Assembly (NCBI RefSeq): GCF_026262505.1
Contig: NC_067203.1
Coordinates: 8,742,001 to 8,806,000 of the forward strand
Length of the DNA: 64,000 nucleotides
From: Trichomonas vaginalis G3
Lineage: Eukaryota; Parabasalia; Trichomonadida; Trichomonadidae
Direction of reading: 5' to 3'
The notes beneath the pieces were generated by a model. That model ran no database searches, had not been told where the DNA came from, and saw nothing but the letters and a program-made list of their open reading frames with translations. Positions within the stretch are counted from its first letter, which is position 1. The number at the start of each line of letters is the position of its first letter. A program made the position numbers and the translations under genes. Of this stretch, positions 40,675 through 52,933 are shown piece after piece.

Positions 40675-40956
40675 ATGGCAACAATTCCATCTGAAACAGT
40701 TCTAGTTGCTCCTCCAAATCCAGAAGCCACTCAGGAAGTCCCACAAAATGTACAAGCATTTATGAGGGCATATAATGAATATCGTGCAATATTAAATGAA
40801 ACAAGTCCACAGTATATTGAAAATAAAGAGCAAATCATGCAATTCTACCAATCTCGTATTTCAGAAATTGATAATTACAAAGTAATGCGAAATGGATTAA
40901 TTGATCAGGAATCCAGATTCAGAGCTCAGATAGCAACTGATTACGCACAAGATTGA
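40675..40956 (+). CDS. small helical protein of unknown function
   Basis: 93 residues. The N-terminal 25 residues are Pro/Val-rich and flexible ('PSETVLVAPPNPEATQEVPQ'); the rest is helical and polar ('NVQAFMRAYNEYRAILNET', 'ENKEQIMQFYQSRISEIDNY'). An initiator-like motif lies 17 nt upstream and codon use is even, so I think it is a real small gene. Function unknown. Confidence 0.5.
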   Translation: MATIPSETVLVAPPNPEATQEVPQNVQAFMRAYNEYRAILNETSPQYIENKEQIMQFYQSRISEIDNYKVMRNGLIDQESRFRAQIATDYAQD

Positions 40957-41197
40957 AATTTACTGTTTATTAAAAGTTTGATTGTTTTTATATAAATAAA
41001 TACTTATCATTTTACAATTATATTCTAATATTTTATAAGAAACACAAAAGATCATAGTGCATTAATAGCATGAAGAATACATTATTAGATATCAAAGCAA
41101 TGAAAGAAAGAAATAAAAAGAAAAACATTTATTTAGAAATACAAAACTAAATAACAATAATTACAATATATAGTACATTTCGCAAAGCTTACCGATC

Positions 41198-41470
41198 TTA
41201 TTTTTGATCTTGGCTGTATGTTAATTTTTGTAATTCGTATAAAACTTCTACTGGATATTCACGCTTTGCAGAATTGCACTCATTTATCTGTACTAGCAAT
41301 GAATTATATTTATTTAACTCATCTTTATAAACTTTATCTTTTTTTTCTTGAAGACATTTCAAAGTCGTTTCAAGACGATCATTTTCTTTTTGTAGTTCAT
41401 CTAGCTGTTCTCTTTTCTTATTCTTCAAAGCTTCAAGGATAGCTATTTGCTCTTTCATTGGATCACTCAT
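41198..41470 (-). CDS. small coiled-coil protein
   Basis: 90 residues from the ATG at 41470. Residues ~5-55 form a clean heptad coiled coil ('KEQIAILEALKNKKREQLDELQKENDRLETTL'). No other domain. It is close to the 3' end of the BEACH gene, with 82 bp between them. It may be a subunit of a small coiled-coil complex; which one cannot be told. Confidence 0.45.
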   Translation of the reverse strand: MSDPMKEQIAILEALKNKKREQLDELQKENDRLETTLKCLQEKKDKVYKDELNKYNSLLVQINECNSAKREYPVEVLYELQKLTYSQDQK

Positions 41471-41552
41471 ATTTTAAAAATAAAAATTCCTTCAAGAAAA
41501 AAAAATCCACTCAAAAAAAATTTGACAAAAAAAATTTTAATATTTTAATAAT

Positions 41553-44500
41553 TCAAACATCATTACATAAAACAATTCTAGATAATAATCCGGAATTTGT
41601 ACCATACCAAATTGTTTTTTCCTTAGATCGAATTGAAACGAAATTTGGATTGAAACTTTCATTAACCTTTTTTGAATCCTCATTTGGCATACGTTCAATA
41701 CCATTAGTTTTATCACTAATGCATTCTATTCTCCTTGATCCAAGAGATGCGATGCAAAATACGTTTCCGCTTGAAAGCATTGCAGATCTTATGGCAACAA
41801 CCTCACAGCCATAAGCCAATTTGTTTATTAATGATCCACAAATATCGAAAATTAAGATACTGTTCTCTTTTGAGTCACTTCTGTTAGAAATTATGATTCT
41901 TCCATTCTGTGTGAGACAAATCTTATGGTTCTTAACATCTTCAGAGACTTTTGCATTAAATGGTGATATAACATGCTTATCTGTCAAAGAAACAACGAAA
42001 ATGTTATGAGATCTGTCAATTGAAGCAAAAGCGGCGAGTTCTGTTGAAGCGGATACATCTACAATAGGATATGAATGGATCTGCATCGTAGAAATTAATT
42101 CGCTCGTCATTGAATTCCATAAATAAATAAAACAATCAGAACCGCAAACAACTAATCTATCTGATGTTGCTGACATGCAGATAAGGTTTGAACTCGAATG
42201 CATTAATCTGGTTGGATTATTTGGATGATTAAATGGAAATGAAGTGACAACAGGCGAATTCTTGCCGCAAACGAATAACGTCAGTGGATTTGTGGATACT
42301 GCGTATAACATGTCATCTGTGAACCTGTAATTGAACTTAACTTTGTGCATTTTTCGAGATAATTTCGTAAAAACGCCATCTTCTGTTAAACAGCAGCCAT
42401 TTAGCAGACACAGAATTTTTGGAGGTGGTGCTGTGTTTCCATTTGAGTTTGTATTGCTCTGGTAGTCAAAAACTTTTAATGGAATTTGAATATTCTTTTT
42501 TGGAGACTTAACTCTGAATATTTTCGTAGGCATTGATCCGAAATTTGCACAATAGTTCTTCCTGAGCTCGATATCTTCTTCATTTGTCAATCCAATCATA
42601 CAATCGTGATATGAAAAACAATGGAACTCACTTTCAGGGATTCTTTGGTTTACTCCGAAAACCAGATCGATCCATTCGTTCAAGTGCTGGCTAGTATATG
42701 AACTTTCAAGGGCAATTAGATTCTTATCAACGAAATCATAGGGAGAAGAAGCCCAATTCGGAAGTTCTACGTCATCTATTGTTACGCCTGTAGATCTAGT
42801 TCCGAAACTGAACTTGTTTTCGTTCTTTAAGAACCTTGAATTGCAATAAAATTGGGGAAGTAGTTCTCTGTAGTCGGAAGCCGAATTATTACAGCTATTC
42901 CATGCAGATTCAATGGAATAAAATAATCTGTCGGCTTTATCAAAGTATCCGTCTTGTAATTTAATGTGCATCGTCGTAAATGGCTCTTCACGAACTAAGA
43001 ATCCACAAACTGAGCTTGGATTACTCATGTTTGACCTGAACAAAGATTTTTCTGTTGGATCGTCTATCAAATCTCTGTCGTTTCTGAGAGTATCGTATCT
43101 TTCTTGATTCAAAGCTCCAATCATCTTCGAAAGATCTCTGAAAAACGATGGATTACTGATATCAAATTTATTTGTCTTGTAATCAGCTATAATCCATGGA
43201 TAGATCGGGTACTGACTGACGTTATTAAACGATCTTCCGCCAATTACGTTCAATAAGTACAGGTATTCGTAGTTAGATAATCTTCCTGATGACCAACGCT
43301 TCGCAAGTCCCGATTTCCAGAGCAATTCTTCGGCTTCACAATTTTGTATCGGGATTCCTCCGAATTTTGAAACGAGTTGTGAGAAGAGATGGTCCTTGGG
43401 AAGCGTTACTTTGGGTATTTTTGTGGATACAGTTGCCAAAAAGTTGTTCCTTGTGTCAAAATTGACAAAATAAAAAAGATAAGATTTGAAATTTTTGGTA
43501 AAAACTTCAATTCCGCAGTCTTCGTGCAGGAAATATCTTCTAAATATAAATGTTATATCGGAGTATTGTATCAATTTGAAGAACGGACGCTTCTTTTCTA
43601 ATAATCTCGTATTTCCAAATGAATCTGCCGAATAAACGCCATCGAAACAGATGGAATCATCAAGAATATGCAAGTATCCATTGTAAAACCCTGTAATTTT
43701 CCTTGATGTCGCTTGGAAAACTGAAATTGATTTCCGAATTTCTTTTTTAAAGGATAATACAAAGCTTTTGATTGGTTCTATCTCTTCATCATTGTCACCT
43801 TTCTTGTTTCTTGCGTTTTTATGGTCAGTGAAATGAGTATTTCGTGAATAGAAGAGAATTCTACCGGTGGAATCAACTTTCGCCATGTATTTCCAGCATT
43901 TACAGAGTTCTGATGACCATGGACCTCCGTCTGTGCTGATAGTTCTCATAAATGAAGTGAATAATTTGGAAGTCCTTAATTTATCATTCTTTATGTCCTG
44001 ATCGAAGTCATCATGGATCTTGTTGAAGCTCTTTCTTTCATTATCAACCATTGTTTTGTGCATATCTAGCAGATCTTTCAGAAAATTATTATAATCAAAG
44101 TTAATTTTGAAGAGATCTGGTTGATACTTGTTGTAAACTATCTTGGAATAGTTGATATGTGCATCAATAGGGACAATTGTCGCTAAAGATTTGTATAATT
44201 GGTCCATATCATCTTTTTTGGAAGGTTTTGTTGAAATTATCTGGCCAGCAATGTTTGAAAACACAATAAAAGGATGTATCTTAGTAGTTCCAAACATTAT
44301 ATAATAATCTGGCCTTGAATTTATAGTTCTTACCAAGATATCAATGGTTAGCAAGGCAATTTGTGGATCTGAGAACTCATCATAGGTTAGGAATGAACAG
44401 AAGAATGCCAATTCATAATATTCTGTGTTTAATTTGCAAAGAATTAATCTGCATTTTTCTTTTCCTAAAATAGTGAATAAAGGAGTGAAATTTGATGATG

Positions 44501-47500
44501 GTTGGCTTTCAAGTAATATATCTAAGGTACTCGCAATTTTTTCCGGAGTAAAATCGTATTTGTTCCAAAATTCCGCAAAAATTTTATAAACTTGTGAATG
44601 TTTTGAGATTCCGCATAATACAGATCTATCTGTGAAGTAAGATATCATGTTCTGATACTGTATTTCGTCCTTTTCTTTGAAATATTTTTGAGTTGACAGC
44701 CAAAGAAGGAAGAAATGCTTGTAGATCTCTGTATTAGAAGCAAACAATATATATGAGACACTCATATAAGTTATATAATTATTTTCATTAATTAATGAGT
44801 ATAATAACTCAAAATAATCGACTTTTGCTATATCTTTTTTTGTGGCCATGACAAGAGATATGTCGATGAGGGTATCTTCGACTATTTCTGCTTTGTTTTC
44901 CAATAATTCGTCAAGAAGTAAATTAATTGGGTTCAAAGGAGGAATTATGTTAACTTTGCAGCGTCTTAGTGTCTTAGTAAACGTTTCTCTGGCATATTTC
45001 CTTACAATTTCGTCAGGATGGAAAAATGCGTTCAGAAATATTGCAGAAAAACAAGTATCGCTTGGATTTAATTCGAAATACTTCTCGAAGAAGTTCCATC
45101 TCATCGGAATGAAGAATAATTTTTCGCTTTCAGACTTTGGTATTTTTTGAAAATTATCTTCACTCAAAGTAGAAATTTGTTGGTCATCAGTGCATGAGCT
45201 AATTGTTGTCATGAGTAGTTCTTCGGCAGAAATAGAGTGTAATTCGCTGTTTTGGGAAAGAATTTGTGGTAAAATATCTCCATACAATGATTTTTGGAAT
45301 TAAATGTCTTTTCCCATCCATACATCGTAGTTCAAGATCATATACTTCACCAAATCATGCTTTGATTCTGCTGATACGTTCTTATATATCAACATAATGT
45401 CATGAACGATATCAAAGGTCAAAGCGTTAGGTGTATGCTTCAAAATACTTGAAAATACTCTGAAACCGCCTGAATCTCTGAAAAACTTTTCCATTTTTTC
45501 ATCTTTCGTGATCATTGAAACAGTAAGTCCGAAAAGGGACCTTAAATAAAGGTTTCCTTGTTTACCGTTATCAATGAGCATCAATGGCAAAGTTAATGGG
45601 AAAATCGAATCAAATTTAATTACGTCGACAAAAGAAGACACGAAAGGAACAATTTCTGCTGATATCGATATCTCGTTCTTCAGCACACCGCTCATCATTC
45701 CTTCACTGACATTCGTTGGAAGATAACCTAAAATACAAGAAATTGGGAAATCTTTGCTGATAAATGATTCGTGAGCTTGTTCTACAGCTGTTTGGAGTTT
45801 CTCTGTCTTCATGAAGAATATTGGCCCGATATCTCCATGAAATTTATGTTCTCTTGAATCATCAAACGAAATTACCGAATTTTCATCGAATTTGGTCAAA
45901 GAAATTTCTTTAACATATGTTGATTGGTCGTAAACAAATTCATATGAAGTTTGTTTCAAAATAAAAACAATTGTATGCCATTTTTGCTTTGAAACTTGTT
46001 CTCCTATGAATTGTGTTATCTTGTTCTTGTTGTTTATCTCAAGGCATATGTTATTTTTCTCTGTTATCATAAATTTAAGAATTTTCTTTCCATTTTGAAT
46101 GGAAAATATGGTTCTTGAGCTCACAAGTCCTTTCTTATTGACTCTAAAGCAAAATGCAACTGAAAATGGCAATGGTAAATTGTATTGAACCGATTCAATT
46201 TTATCATCTTCAGTAAAATTGAAGAAAGAAGAAACTGGACACTTCTGAGACCTGCTTACTAGATCTAGAAGACAATTAGCAACTGCAATTTTCAATCCTT
46301 CGTTCTCTGTAGTTCGTAATAATTTAATTATGTCTCTCATCACGATTGGTGAGAAATATTGTGATGCAATTATAGAAAACAATGTTAGTGCCTTGAAGAA
46401 AATAGAATTAGAGAGTCTTTCAAGCAATTCGCTCAATAAATTATTAGAAAATAATTTATATGCGCTGGAAGCATTGTTTGAACAGAGTTCGCATAGAGAT
46501 GTCATAACATCATCCTCGAATTCAGTGTCTTCGACTAATTTTAATAAGAAATTTACAGCTTTTGGTTTATAAATTTTATATGTTTGAAAATCTGTATCGT
46601 AAGCGTACTTTTCTATTAAATGTATGAGTTCTTTATCAAGAGAATCAAGTGGATGAGCGTTTTTAAGTATCTCAAAAACTTGTGGCGAATTATTTAAAGT
46701 AAATTGCGGATAAATACTATCCAAATAGTCAATTATCTGCATGAATATGTAGAACAACTTGTTTGACTTGAAAGTAACAATTGTTTGAGCGAATAAAGTC
46801 AGAATTTTGGATTTGATCAAAATATTCTTATCAACGGGGAACTTTGTGATGCCATTCAAGAAGGATTCGAATATAAAATAAACTATTTCATACATATGGC
46901 TGTTATTTTCAATACAAGTTAAAATTATTGAAATATAATTCAAAACTGCATTGAAAAACTGAACATTATGGACTAAATCAAACTCGTGCTTCAATACTGG
47001 CTTGAAAAAGTGATAGTATCTTTTATGAATCAAAGCAGAAGTTGGAATAAGAACATCCAAAATTGATTCTATCAATGTATGGTCATTTGCGAACAAACAC
47101 GATGCTACTAAGAATTGTATTAGCTGATCTAAAGTTGATTCTTGTACATTGTAGGCTCTTCCGCGGTTTGGCGAAATAACTTCAGAAATTAATATAAAAG
47201 TTTGTGTTTCTAGGAATCTTTTGTTCTGTACTTGAACAAATGATCTGAATAAAGGTATGAAATAAACAATTAAATCAAATTTTTCCGGTGGATACATTTT
47301 TGGAAGGAAATCAAACATTAAATCCTGGTATTTCGGGTTGTTTTGGACAAACAGGAATATAAAATGTAGGAAAGCAGACTGATATTCTTGAATTCTTTCT
47401 TCATATTTCAAAGGATAAGGGAAAAAGATATGGAAAGGTATACTTTTGAGTAGATTTGCAACATATTCAAAGTTAGTAATCTTCAAATACGATAAAGCAA

Positions 47501-48755
47501 TTAATAATGAAAAAGATTTTTCTGGTAAAGAAATTTCATCAGTAACTTGAAGATTTCTTGTTGCCAGTTCAACCAAAACTGATGATTTATCCTCTAAGTT
47601 TGTGACATATTTCCTCATTTCAGCGAAAATAAGGTAAATTGCCTGATTTAAAATTAAACAACCTTTTTTCGATAAAGAATTCTTTGCGAAGTTGTTCAAA
47701 CATGTTGTTAAACTCATATCCGATGGATCTTCTTGAGGAAGTATTTTTACATGAAAATCTGTGAAATAAGTGATAGCAACTAAGGAAAGATCATTAACAA
47801 CAGCAATAAGTATTGGACTTTTATTGATAAATGACGTACTATGGGTCAGAAATCGAAAACATGTTGTAATTAACTGGAAATTTGAGTCATTTAAGTCTTT
47901 TGAAGTCAAAAGGTATTGAATTATAGAGGATAAATCAGTTATTATTTCACTAACTTGCGTTTCCTGGAAGAGAAAAAACACTTCGATGGCTGTATTCAAA
48001 AATGCAGATGTGAAAAGGGAATAATCATTTAAATCGGCATCCTTTTTGAAAACAACGGTCCATTCATGGAATATATTGCTTAAAAATGCAAGTAATGACT
48101 TTGCAAACTCTGTTTGTTCTAAATTTAGATATGGAACTAAAATAATTCCGAGTTTTTGTATAGCATTTCGGATATAGTTCGTGGAAGAAAGCCTGAATAT
48201 TATCTGAAGATTTTGAAAAGATGTAAAGAAATAGTTAATCAAAATATAAGCGTCTTGAATTTCCACAGAATTGAATGAAAATATGATAGATGCTGCTTCT
48301 GAAATTAGTCCCCAGCAATTCTCTGGTAGATCTGTACATGTATTGCCTTGATAAACTGCTGGCAATAAATTACGAAATTGATATGAAACGCAAATAAAGC
48401 TTCGAACGAAAAAATCTTCAATATTGTTGATAAAATTTGAACGCTGAACTTCAATACGAGACTCAAACCACGAGTGAAGGAAAAATAGATGATGAAGAAT
48501 TGGAATTTCGTTTAAATTGAAAAGATTTGCGAAAGTATTTATTAGCTCCGTAGGAGTTTGCGGCGTTTTAAGTAATTGAGCAATGTTTTGGAGCGGTGTA
48601 GGCGTATAATTGAACGAAGAAATAAAATTATCGAAGGGAGACTTGGATTTTGCATGGGCCTCTTTGATTGTAAATGGTTTAGTGAAGTATTTGATCCAAA
48701 CCATTATATAATCCGGACCTCCGGATTTCTCTAGGAGGTCCTTGATAGTATCCAT
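41553..48755 (-). CDS. giant BEACH-WD40 protein (neurobeachin/LYST family), crossed by one in-frame TAA
   Basis: Reading from the ATG at 48755 (the TTG two codons upstream is not a likely start), 1151 codons run to a TAA at 45302-45300. The same frame then continues without a further stop for ~1250 codons. The first part is helical-repeat sequence and ends with a ConA/LamG-like domain (~860-1010, 'PLPFSVAFCFRVNKKG', 'QKWHTIVFIL', 'GDIGPIFFM'). The second part holds a PH-like domain ('GFYNGYLHILDDSICFDGVYS'), a BEACH domain ('WSSGRLSNYEYLYLLNVIGGRSFNNVSQYPIYPW', 'NDRDLIDDP', 'FTTMHIKLQDGYFDKADRLFYSIESAW') and WD40-like blades to the end. This is the canonical order of BEACH proteins, which act in vesicle and lysosome trafficking. 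The stop divides LamG and PH, so the gene is either broken, polymorphic, read through or misassembled. Confidence 0.85.
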
Positions 48756-49096
48756 ATTCAATTTGTATGAAATAATCAGAATTTTGACATGAAATCAACT
48801 ATATCTTATTTGTGGATTAAATTAGATTTGATTTGCCAATTTGACATCAAAAGGAAGTTTTTTGACAAATTCAAATTTTCAATGGAAAATTGGATTTCTC
48901 AACTAAACTTAATTGTTGCAAGAGTTTTCAATCTAATTGTTCAAAATGATTCGTGGTAGGGTCAAGGTGGAAAAAACCTATGTAGATTTAATTCTTCCTT
49001 GGATGAATATTTTATATTAAAATTAAATCATGAACTTGGTAACTGCACCTAGTTTATTCGCTGCTAGTTTGATCTGATTTACTTCTTTCCAAAAAC

Positions 49097-50857
49097 TGGG
49101 GAGAAGCTTCCTAAACTTTTTAATCCCATAAATATGGTCATTATCTGGAATAAAGAGTTAAGCGTCATATGTCACTTTTTGTACTAAGGAAACATCGACT
49201 TTATGCGTTATGACTTTTCGATGAGGAAACAAGTGTTCACGTATTATAAACTTCCTTATTCCAATAAACCGACCCTAAACATAATTAATTCTAAGCATGA
49301 TAATGGTCTCTTTTCTATGATAACCAAATCAATTTGGTTATCATAGTAAAGCACCAAAAACTGGAATAGGAATAACCGCACTTAAACAGGAATAGGCAGT
49401 GTGGAAACTAGAGAAGACTCAACTGATTTTTTAAGCAACTCTTCTTGCCGATTCAAATCTGCTTTGCTAATCATTGTATACTACTATATTCTGATTAGGA
49501 TACTTTAACGCTTGATGCATGCACATCATTCTTTTAGCTGATTTCTAAAATACAATCTTCTATTAACTTTGAAATTTCTTCAAAAGTTATAGTAATTCTA
49601 TAGTTCATTCGTAAAATGTTATTAAATAGCTCTGACTATTCCTTTGCACGCAAAATAAGGTAGTATTTTTTGATTTTTTTACTCAAAATAAAACAAAATC
49701 TACCCAATTTTATACCACTAAAGCCTATATTGACACACATATATATAAATCTCTATTGTTATAAGATAAATTTGAAAAAATAAATTTTTTTCCTAAAATG
49801 TAAAATTATACTTGTATTCAAAGAAAGTAGATCGTTTATAAGGAAGGTATTATATATTTGGGGAGAAAATCCCTTACAATATACAAAAATATGAAAGAAT
49901 ATTCAATCATCAGGAAAGAGCTTAGTACTAACCATTTGTGAGACGTTCATATAATATCTTTTTCCTTTTTGGGGTTTTTAATCGGATTATCCATTTCCCT
50001 GCATTGACTTTAATTCATTCTTGATGATCTGAGTATACATGATCATTATCGAACGTTTGCCATACTCTTCCACAGTTAATGATTGCTGAAAAATGAATAG
50101 TACTGAATAACAGCTGGAATTTCATAAGTATTTTGCGTATTTATACTGATTTAAACATGAAATACTCATACAAAATGCAAAGTTTTTAAAAACAATCAAT
50201 AAAAGATTTTAAATTAGATAAAATATCATATGTCACTTCTTTTTTCATCTGGATAATAAAATTGATAAATTTTTTTCTAATTAAAGATAAAGATGCATTT
50301 ATAGTAGTAGAAAATTAATTTCTAGACTAAAGCTTGTTTATTGTCACCGTTTTAAGTCTAAATTTATAGGAAATGGTTATTTTATTATGCATTAAAAGTT
50401 CTTCTATAAAATTAACATTAAAATCATCTTTCGCCTAAGAGTAATAACAAGGTTATGCAAATTTTATTGAAAATAGTACGAGAATTTTGTTTGAAAATAT
50501 AATATGGTTAAAAATAGGAATGGATGTATGAATGTTCCATATTTATTTTATCCGAGTTGCTTCATGATTCCATATTGCCGATTCCTATTCCAGTTTTTGG
50601 TGCTTTACTATGATAACCAAATTGATTTGGTTATCATAGAAAAGAGACCATTATCATGCTTAGAATTAATTATGTTTAGGGTCGGTTTATTGGAATAAGG
50701 AAGTTTATAATACGTGAACACTTGTTTCCTCATCGAAAAGTCATAACGCATAAAGTCGATGTTTCCTTAGTACAAAAAGTGACATATGACGCTTAACTCT
50801 TTATTCCAGATAATGACCATATTTATGGGATTAAAAAGTTTAGGAAGCTTCTCCCCA
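49097..50857. mobile_element. 1.76-kb element with 277-bp near-perfect terminal inverted repeats
   Basis: Arms 49097-49373 and 50581-50857 are exact-length reverse complements with at most a few differences by eye. Each arm carries a 32-nt internal palindrome (CTATGATAACCAAATC and its complement, 49316-49347 in the left arm). The 1.2-kb core has no credible ORF, so the element is non-autonomous. The outer tips read TGGGGAGAAGC. I see no clear target duplication. Arm identity suggests recent insertion or gene conversion. Its right end lies ~50 bp before the first in-frame ATG of the Pmp-like gene, and the coding frame of that gene appears to run back toward the element. Confidence 0.85.
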
Positions 50858-50906
50858 CTGGATGTTGTAAAAAAAAATTATAAAGAATTGCGCTTTTGAA
50901 AATAGT

Positions 50907-52511
50907 ATGGGTTTCGGTAGAGGACTAAATGTTGGATACGGAGGAGCGATTTATGTAGATCAATCTCAATTATTATTAATGGACTCTAAGTTTACAGTAA
51001 ATTCTGCAACTACTGGCGGAGCCATTGCGATGAACGGTAATGATGCTTTATTCACATCGAATAACTTTAGTGAAAACCATGCGTATATTAAAGGCGGAGC
51101 AATATTTATGAACAGCGGAAAATTTTTATTATATAATCAAAAATTTCTAAGGAACAAAGCTGATTCCAATGCAGGAGCTATCTTTGCCAATAATTGTACA
51201 GAATTATATCTAGAAAATACATTATTCCAAGAATCCACAGCTCTAATCCAAGGTGGTGCTGTCGAAGTCATTTCATCATCAGCATCCTTTATTAATTGTA
51301 TATTTAAGCAAAATAGTGCTGGTGATTATACACAGTACGTTGGATATAATGGCTCAAATGTACCAAAATTAGGAATGAGGTTTACAGGAAGAGCTTGTGC
51401 ATGCATATCAGCTATTAAATGCTCAAGTATAATTACAGATGGATGTGAATTTCTCTTAAATGAAATGAATTACGGATTTTTAAAATCAATTCAATTAAAC
51501 TCACAAGGTGGCGGTCTTGGTGTTAATATAATGCTTCAAGACTGTACTTTTTGGCAGTCAACTTCAGATTGCTTCCTAAATAATAATCACTATTTTATTT
51601 ATGGCGATACCAAGGCAACGTATCAAATTACTGGCACAACTAATAAATGTATGCCTCAAAATATCATCAAAAGTGCAAACAGCGAAGATAATGCAATTCC
51701 AAAATTATTAACCATCGGAGTTACTGATTCTGTTCCAGATCCAACACCATATACATATGCTGCTACACCAATAACTAAATTAACGTCACCTCTCAGTGAT
51801 CGTAAGTATTCTACTCTTAATTTAACTTATTCAACAAAAACTCCGAACCCAACATTGGCAGATGTACAGCCAAATCCAACAGAAGAGAAAGTAAGCAAAG
51901 TTACTCCTGGCCCCACACCTGATCCCACGAGAACATTGAACCAAAAAGAAACTTTTAAAGTTACAACAACGAATATTACAACTTTTTCAACAATACAGAC
52001 AAATATAACAACTATTGTTTATACATATACGACAACAACAATAAGAATATATGTAAACAACACAATTATTGAAATATCAACAGTTACAGAATCAGAAAGT
52101 ACGCTTTCAAACACTATTATTCTAACAAATTCATCTGTTTTCTCTGAAACAGTTGTCTTCACTCAATCATCAACTTTACAAATCATTTATACCTTTTTAG
52201 AAACATATATTCAGACAGAAACAGATGTAATTATTATTGTTCCTGGAAATGAAGACGTGGGAAAGAGTAAAACATCAGCATCAGAAGTTATTCTCATTTC
52301 CACACTAAGTATTGGTTCTGCTTTTATTCTTGCTGGCATTGGATTGTTCTTGTACAGAAAGAACAAACAAGCACTAAAAGAAGAGGACTCAGAAACAAAT
52401 TCAATAGATGAACTCACAATGCAAGAAGAAATCGGATCTGCTCAAATGATTGAAAAGATTGATGAACCTATTGAAGGCGCTGATGAAGCGGGAACTAGTT
52501 TAGATTTTTAA
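50907..52511 (+). CDS. Pmp-like (polymorphic membrane protein-like) surface protein, 5' end missing
   Basis: 534 residues from the first ATG. Residues ~1-210 show beta-helix repeats of the Pmp type with recurring GGAI and short Asn/Phe motifs ('GGAIYV', 'GGAIAMNGNDALFTSNNF', 'GGAIFMNSG', 'GGAVEVISS'). Residues ~275-450 are a Thr/Ser-rich stalk. Residues ~450-475 are a transmembrane helix ('VILISTLSIGSAFILAGIGLFLY'), followed by an acidic cytoplasmic tail. The frame continues upstream of the ATG as '..IKNCAFENSMGFG', a normal repeat, to a TAA next to a run of A's close to the inverted-repeat element. No signal peptide is present, so the N-terminal half appears to have been lost, perhaps through the element's insertion. 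Pmp-like proteins are a trichomonad surface family. Confidence 0.75.
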   Translation: MGFGRGLNVGYGGAIYVDQSQLLLMDSKFTVNSATTGGAIAMNGNDALFTSNNFSENHAYIKGGAIFMNSGKFLLYNQKFLRNKADSNAGAIFANNCTELYLENTLFQESTALIQGGAVEVISSSASFINCIFKQNSAGDYTQYVGYNGSNVPKLGMRFTGRACACISAIKCSSIITDGCEFLLNEMNYGFLKSIQLNSQGGGLGVNIMLQDCTFWQSTSDCFLNNNHYFIYGDTKATYQITGTTNKCMPQNIIKSANSEDNAIPKLLTIGVTDSVPDPTPYTYAATPITKLTSPLSDRKYSTLNLTYSTKTPNPTLADVQPNPTEEKVSKVTPGPTPDPTRTLNQKETFKVTTTNITTFSTIQTNITTIVYTYTTTTIRIYVNNTIIEISTVTESESTLSNTIILTNSSVFSETVVFTQSSTLQIIYTFLETYIQTETDVIIIVPGNEDVGKSKTSASEVILISTLSIGSAFILAGIGLFLYRKNKQALKEEDSETNSIDELTMQEEIGSAQMIEKIDEPIEGADEAGTSLDF

Positions 52512-52933
52512 TCTGTTTTGAAAGCAGTATTATTATTAGTTTTATATGTTTTTCACTAAAAATTTCTATATTCACCAAAAATTACTTGATTATCTTTTCA
52601 CGGAAAAAAAATTCAGACATTACTGATAATAACCCATTTTAATGGTATTATGAGTATAAAGATTACTAGAAAAAGGCCTATGTGACTAACATGCCCAATT
52701 TTTTGGTAAAAAAAATCAATCTGACAGTAAAAAACTGTTAATTTTCCAACAAAAAATTGATAAAACTGTGAGATTTGCCGGTACTCTCGTAATTTCCATA
52801 AAAACGATATATATGATCCTTGCCATCAAGCTTTTTGAGGATTGGGAAATTAAATTTTACCAGCATTATTGAAATTTTTTTCCATTATTGAAAATTTTTG
52901 AAAGTGAAGTGAGTTTAGTTAACTTAAAGCAAT
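52512..52933. other. intergenic, nothing recognised
   Basis: AT-rich spacer between two + strand genes. The string TGACTAACATG at ~52682 recalls the trichomonad 3' splice motif, but the full motif and a matching 5' site are absent. Confidence 0.4.

Noticed and set aside
50504-50698. 64-codon ORF overlapping the right inverted repeat of the 49-kb element
   Set aside because: No domain; half of it is terminal-repeat sequence whose other copy is not translated in a similar frame.
52682-52692. Trichomonad 3' splice-site-like string ACTAACA
   Set aside because: The full ACTAACACACAG motif and a matching 5' GTATGT-type site in frame are missing; the ORFs around it are complete without an intron.
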